Made by a program: the position numbers and the translations under genes
Notes under the pieces: generated by a model
Told to the model about the DNA's origin: nothing
What the model saw: the letters and a program-made list of their open reading frames with translations, nothing else
The model's database searches: none
In this document: positions 21,633 through 25,454 of the stretch, one piece after another
Layout of the letters: the number at the start of each line of letters is the position of its first letter
How positions within the stretch are numbered: position 1 is the first letter of the stretch
Origin: Saccoglossus kowalevskii
Taxonomy: Eukaryota > Hemichordata > Enteropneusta > Harrimaniidae
Assembly: GCF_000003605.2 (NCBI RefSeq)
Contig: NW_003142798.1
Coordinates: 617,827 to 643,280 of the forward strand
Direction: 5' to 3'
DNA length: 25,454 nt

Positions 21633-22125
21633 CAAACAAGCAGCCTGTCGGCTGAGATAGCTCTGCTGTTAGCAATGCACATTTCAATTAAAGAACTGAA
21701 GATATCATTAGAAAATAAACAATATGTATAGTATCAAAGCAATCGGACTTGCTGTTTTCAACAAAAATATTCATTAAAATTAGATAATTGAACAAATCTG
21801 AGAGAGGTCCACATGTAGTACCTGTAATGTAGTGTAGTATATGTAATATCAAAAAGTCGAAAATATACCAAAAACGACAAATATTTCCCCAAAATTAGAG
21901 AATTGAAGATATCTGCCCAAAGATCAAAGCATTCAGGTTTGCAGTTTTCAAGAAGTCGAAAAAGTAAAATTTTCACCAAATGAACACATCTAGGAGAGGG
22001 ATACCCAAGGTACATATACACCAAGTATCAAAACATTCAGGCTTGTAGTTTTCAAGAAGTAAAACATTGACACTGACAACGCAGATGGACAATCACTCAT
22101 ATAAGCTCCGGTCGACAGCGGAGCT
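21633..22125 (+). mobile_element. Non-autonomous element with terminal hairpin
   Basis: The left end CAAACAAGCAGCCTGTCGGC is shared, over 30 identical bases, with the last 30 bases of the window. It contains a CAGCC/GGCTG stem and TAGCTCTGCTGTTAGCA, which resembles the 5' half (A box) of a tRNA gene. Inside, a unit with TATCAAAGCAATC, then CTTG and GTTTTCAA, recurs near 21731, 21920 and 22023. The right end has AGCTCCG/CGGAGCT (22104-22125), a 7-bp hairpin with an 8-nt loop. No coding frame is present. A SINE or a Helitron-like element are both possible. Confidence 0.6.
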
Positions 22126-22412
22126 AAAAACTGAAAGTACAGTTACGAAGATACCATACATATGGTAGTTAACAGCCTGTTTTGGGGGTCAAGGTTCTCG
22201 TAAACATTAGCATCTGAGTTTCCGAACTTTAACAAAGTTTTTTTGTAGTTTCCATCCCTAGGTTGTATATTGTCAGTGCATGCGTGTTATTCAACTCATT
22301 TTGTATAGAATGACCTGCAGAAATGGCAACTGTTTCATGTTGTACATATAGTAAACCACCTGCTTGGCTCATTCAGTAGAGAAACTAATTGTCAGACATG
22401 TATTCTAACAAG

Positions 22413-22640
22413 GCTGTTGCCAATTGGTCATTTTGGATTCAAACATAAAACCAATCATCAGTCGGTGATCTGATTACGGAACAGACTGATGTGAAAAAGG
22501 TCCCTGAGCCATGGAGATGTAGTAGTATGGTCAAAAAGCAAGATGGTTGCCAGTCAACCATCTTTGATTCAAATGTCATGGACGTATAATCTAAAATGTA
22601 CACACAAAAATGGCTACCAATCAACCATCTTGGATTGAAT
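22413..22640. repeat. Motif repeated three times
   Basis: A block of about 28 bp of the form GTTGCCA-TCAACCATCTT-GATTCAAA occurs at about 22416, 22546 and 22612. The last two are closest to each other (AACCATCTT followed by TGATTCAA or GGATTGAA). Spacings are about 130 and 66 bp, so the array is degenerate. It resembles the AAAATGGCC/GATTCAAAATGG blocks in the tandem repeat at 2501-3000. Confidence 0.5.
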
Positions 22641-24121
22641 AAATAATTGTTTTACAGCCTTCAATTACCAGGCTAAAACATTTAACATGTATTTTGATGT
22701 ATATGCAACCAACATGAAACTAATGCAAGATGCGAAGAATAAATATTATCATGAATAGTACCCCGGTACCCTTCTATAATTTATTCCAAAAAACGCATCA
22801 GTTGTAATGTACAATTTTTATTTTCACGGCAAAATTAATATGAATGGATGTACAAATTTCAAAAAAAAAAAAAAATTATCCATCAAGGTGATCTTCATGG
22901 AAACATGCGAGCCTTTAATATTAAATCCCATTACCAGCACACTTCATGGGTAGCAACACTTTTGATCACTACACCTTCTCAGTATGACCACCAGAGGGGG
23001 TAATTCATTCATGTTGCCATTTCAACATTATTTTGTTCAAACACTGACCAGTCTCAGATGGCACAAAAAAACCTTCATTATCCGCTACCTCAGTACAGTG
23101 ATTGTAAATGTTGTTAGTTTTGCGTATTATTTATATTTTCCATTCTATTAACATCGGTAAAACTATATATACATGCATGGTCTAATTTAATCATCCACCA
23201 TTTGCATCAAGAATTTATTCACATCAGAAACCAGTTAGGTTGCAACCTGGTAATTTCATTGAATACATTCATTATTCTTGTCTCAGTGAAAGTGTATTTT
23301 TGCAGCCTCAATAAAAGAATATTTAGTCAATGAGAATCCAGTAGGATTGAGAGTATATTTATGATTTACAGTGTCAGAGGTCAGCAGAATAATGCGTTTT
23401 TGTTGAGCTCTGGAAACAAAATATTTGAGAAAAATCATATTCTCATGCTAACATATGACTGGATGCATCAATCATGACGACGTAATGTATCTGTCAATTA
23501 AGTTGTCTATCATCAGGCGGTGCATGCACGAATAAACAAAAAGAACGTATTTTGCACATACAGAAGCCGCAAAAACAAATTAAAAACAAGGAATATCGTA
23601 ATGTGACCTGAGACGATCAAATGTGTCTACAACGTGTTGCGTGACAACCGCCATCCTGCTTAACAATCTGTTTTATCTGAAAACATCTCGTTTTAATAAT
23701 CAGTCTTAAAAAATAAATTATTATTTTTCAACAGTATGCACACTACACTTCATCTAAAAGGGCAGGACAAAATTGTCTCTAATAGCAGTGTACCTCCTGA
23801 GATAAGTTCAGCTGTCTTACTAGTGTACAAACCTACACCTACAGGTTATGCTCACCTATTACGTAATAGCATTGTATACTTTCAATAGAGTAAATAAGGC
23901 TGTGAAAAGTTAAGCGTACTCCAGCTGCATTGCAAATATAAGAAACATAAAATAAGATATTTAAATAAAATGTCTTCCCAGATGTTTAAAGAAAAATTTT
24001 CCCCCTGCACTCTAATTAACCTCTCTTCCTTCACTTTTTAAAATAAACATATTTCGCTAGTGACTTTAAAAGTTGATCTGTAACTATCATACAAATTGCA
24101 CATGGATACCATTCCTGTGTT
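22641..24121 (-). other. 3' UTR and flank of SNX8
   Basis: No exon is visible on either strand. A run of about 16 A lies near 22860-22875. On the minus strand an AATAAA (plus TTTATT near 22816) could end the SNX8 transcript, but others lie closer, so the UTR length is unknown. Confidence 0.4.
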
Positions 24122-25338
24122 CTAAGGAAAGGAGAGTACGCGTTCTGATGTTGGCGATGCGAGAGGTGACGTGACGGGACTACCGGGGTTAGAAGTGGCG
24201 TTACTGACATCCCGTGGTATAAGGTTGTTGACTTTAGGTTGAAGATCTTCCCATAATGAATTGATCTATGAAGTAGAAATTAGGGAAAAAAAACAATATA
24301 AATTATTAAGTTAAAATTTTAGCCGCTAGAAATATCACTGTTATGCTAACTAATGGTACAGAATGTCATACAGATGCCTATTTTGGCTATGTTAATTATT
24401 AGCATGTTTTAAATGCAGAGAAATTAATCCGCTGCCTGCCTCCTCGAAAGGTCAATTGTGGGCGTTCCTACCAGAGCCAATCATGTTTGAGGCTAAAGTG
24501 GGCTTGGCAGCCTCAGCCAATCACAAGCCAGTTTTGTGCTGATTTGCATAAGGAAATTAACAATCGATCTGTGGCACTTAATTCCATCTTGGGGGGGGGG
24601 GGTGTCATAAAGCAGTTTTTTTTTCTATAAAATAAAACCTGGAGGATTCAACTACCAACCTCCTGTTGCGAAGCAAACTTGCTGGAAGCCTTAAGGTAAT
24701 AACAATCTGTTCTACCTGCAATGGTGGCTGGCTTTCATAAGCATGGAAATCTGATGTCTGAAAGTCAGGCATATTTTAAGAACAAACAGAAGGGATGTAG
24801 GAACATTTTTACTCACTTCTCGTGATCCTTTTACTTCAATATGAACCAATAATTGAAATATTTCAGCAATGACCTCCACGTTGGCATGTATTAACTGCGT
24901 TTCCATTTGTAAACAATGTAATGAAAAGTAATTCCTGTTCTCCATGTTCATGATCTCACTCTCTTGCTGTGTGAGAAAAAGATCAAATTAAAAGTGAAAT
25001 CGGCTGATCAATTGATTGTGGATAACATCTGAAAGTACACATTGTTGATTTGCATTCAGAGAAAACAGTGGATTGATCTATCAATGAGCATGCAGTAAGT
25101 ATCATTCTGACTGGCTGGCTGGAGTAAACTGATCAGCTACTAAGAAACACCAGTTTGTCGACTATGAGACACACAGAACAATTACCTCAATAATTCTGGA
25201 CTCCAACTGTTCCACAGTACCGGCCTGTTCCTGTCCTTTTATGGTTGCAGTCATCTTTTTCTTTTTCATATTACCTATCCTCGCTAAGGCAGTCTGGTGA
25301 TCTTTTAACACACCTTTTTCATGTCTTTCACACAAGTC
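24122..25338 (-). CDS. SNX8: Sorting nexin 8, C-terminal exons (partial)
   Basis: Three exons, in transcript order, are 25338-25186, 24966-24817 and 24265-24122 (TAG). All are phase 0 and give 51, 50 and 47 residues. The 5' part, including the PX domain, lies beyond the right edge. The reading holds DLCERHEKGVL, then VEQLESRIIE, then ENRNYFSLHCLQMETQLI and SLWEDLQPKV, which match the end of animal SNX8 closely, followed by a serine/proline-rich tail ending RVLSFP. SNX8 binds endosomal phosphoinositide with its PX domain and bends membranes through its C-terminal BAR domain, acting in endosome-to-Golgi sorting. The residues here are the last helices of the BAR domain. The tail differs most from vertebrate forms. 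No break is seen in the three exons. Confidence 0.92.
24420..24602. other. SNX8 intron segment with CCAAT boxes and poly-G
   Basis: AGCCAATCA occurs twice, near 24477 and 24523, followed by GATTTGCATA (an octamer-like ATTTGCAT) near 24541 and a run of 12 G at 24591-24602. GAAATTAAT at the left and CTTAATTCC at the right hint at weak inverted ends. It may be a small element or an intronic regulatory segment; the evidence does not decide. Confidence 0.3.
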
Positions 25339-25424
25339 CTGTGAAAAAAAAATAGTGATTATCACAATAACTTTATAATGCTTGATACCATCTAGGATAT
25401 GATATATTTGATATATACCATGTC

Positions 25425-25454
25425 CAAACAAGCAGCCTGTCGGCTGAGATAGCT
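25425..25454 (+). repeat. Start of another copy of the 21633 element
   Basis: The last 30 bases of the window are identical to 21633-21662. The copy lies in the SNX8 intron upstream of the exon at 25338 and is cut by the window edge. Flanking bases differ (TTT before the first copy, GTC before this one), so position 25425 is close to the true left end of the element. Confidence 0.8.

Overview
The window looks like nuclear DNA of an invertebrate animal. It is AT-rich, its genes are cut into short exons by introns with ordinary GT...AG ends, and decayed non-autonomous transposons lie in introns and between genes. I cannot fix the species. The recognisable proteins resemble deuterostome or lophotrochozoan versions, and the repeat style (CTGT microsatellite tails, degenerate arrays of about 115 bp, short elements with inverted ends) is typical of marine invertebrates. 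I see no rRNA, tRNA, CRISPR or bacterial-style operon.

Four genes can be assembled by following splice sites and reading phase. (1) At 916-4551 on + are the last five coding exons of a helical protein I do not recognise. Its putative 3' UTR runs to a polyadenylation signal near 6020. (2) At 8272-10758 on - is a complete four-exon gene for a 332-residue protein with a nuclease-related (NERD) domain. (3) At 13519-20092 on + is a complete ten-coding-exon gene for DNA polymerase delta subunit 2 (POLD2), predicted at 465 residues. A non-coding first exon near 11630-11676 lies next to a combined YY1/E2F-like site. (4) At 24122-25338 on - are the last three coding exons of sorting nexin 8 (SNX8); the rest of the gene lies beyond the right edge.

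Gene 1 and the NERD gene converge, with a 556-bp inverted-repeat element between them. The NERD gene and POLD2 are head to head and may share a promoter around 11.2-11.64 kb. POLD2 and SNX8 converge across about 4 kb that is mostly repeats: a 114-bp foldback, an array of about five 115-bp units, an element ending in a hairpin, and a triplicated motif.

The remaining DNA is introns, UTRs and repeats. No wholly new multi-gene system is evident. The best leads are the animal NERD gene paired with POLD2, a chain of alternative hairpins in the 3' UTR of gene 1, and several element families with two or more copies in the window.
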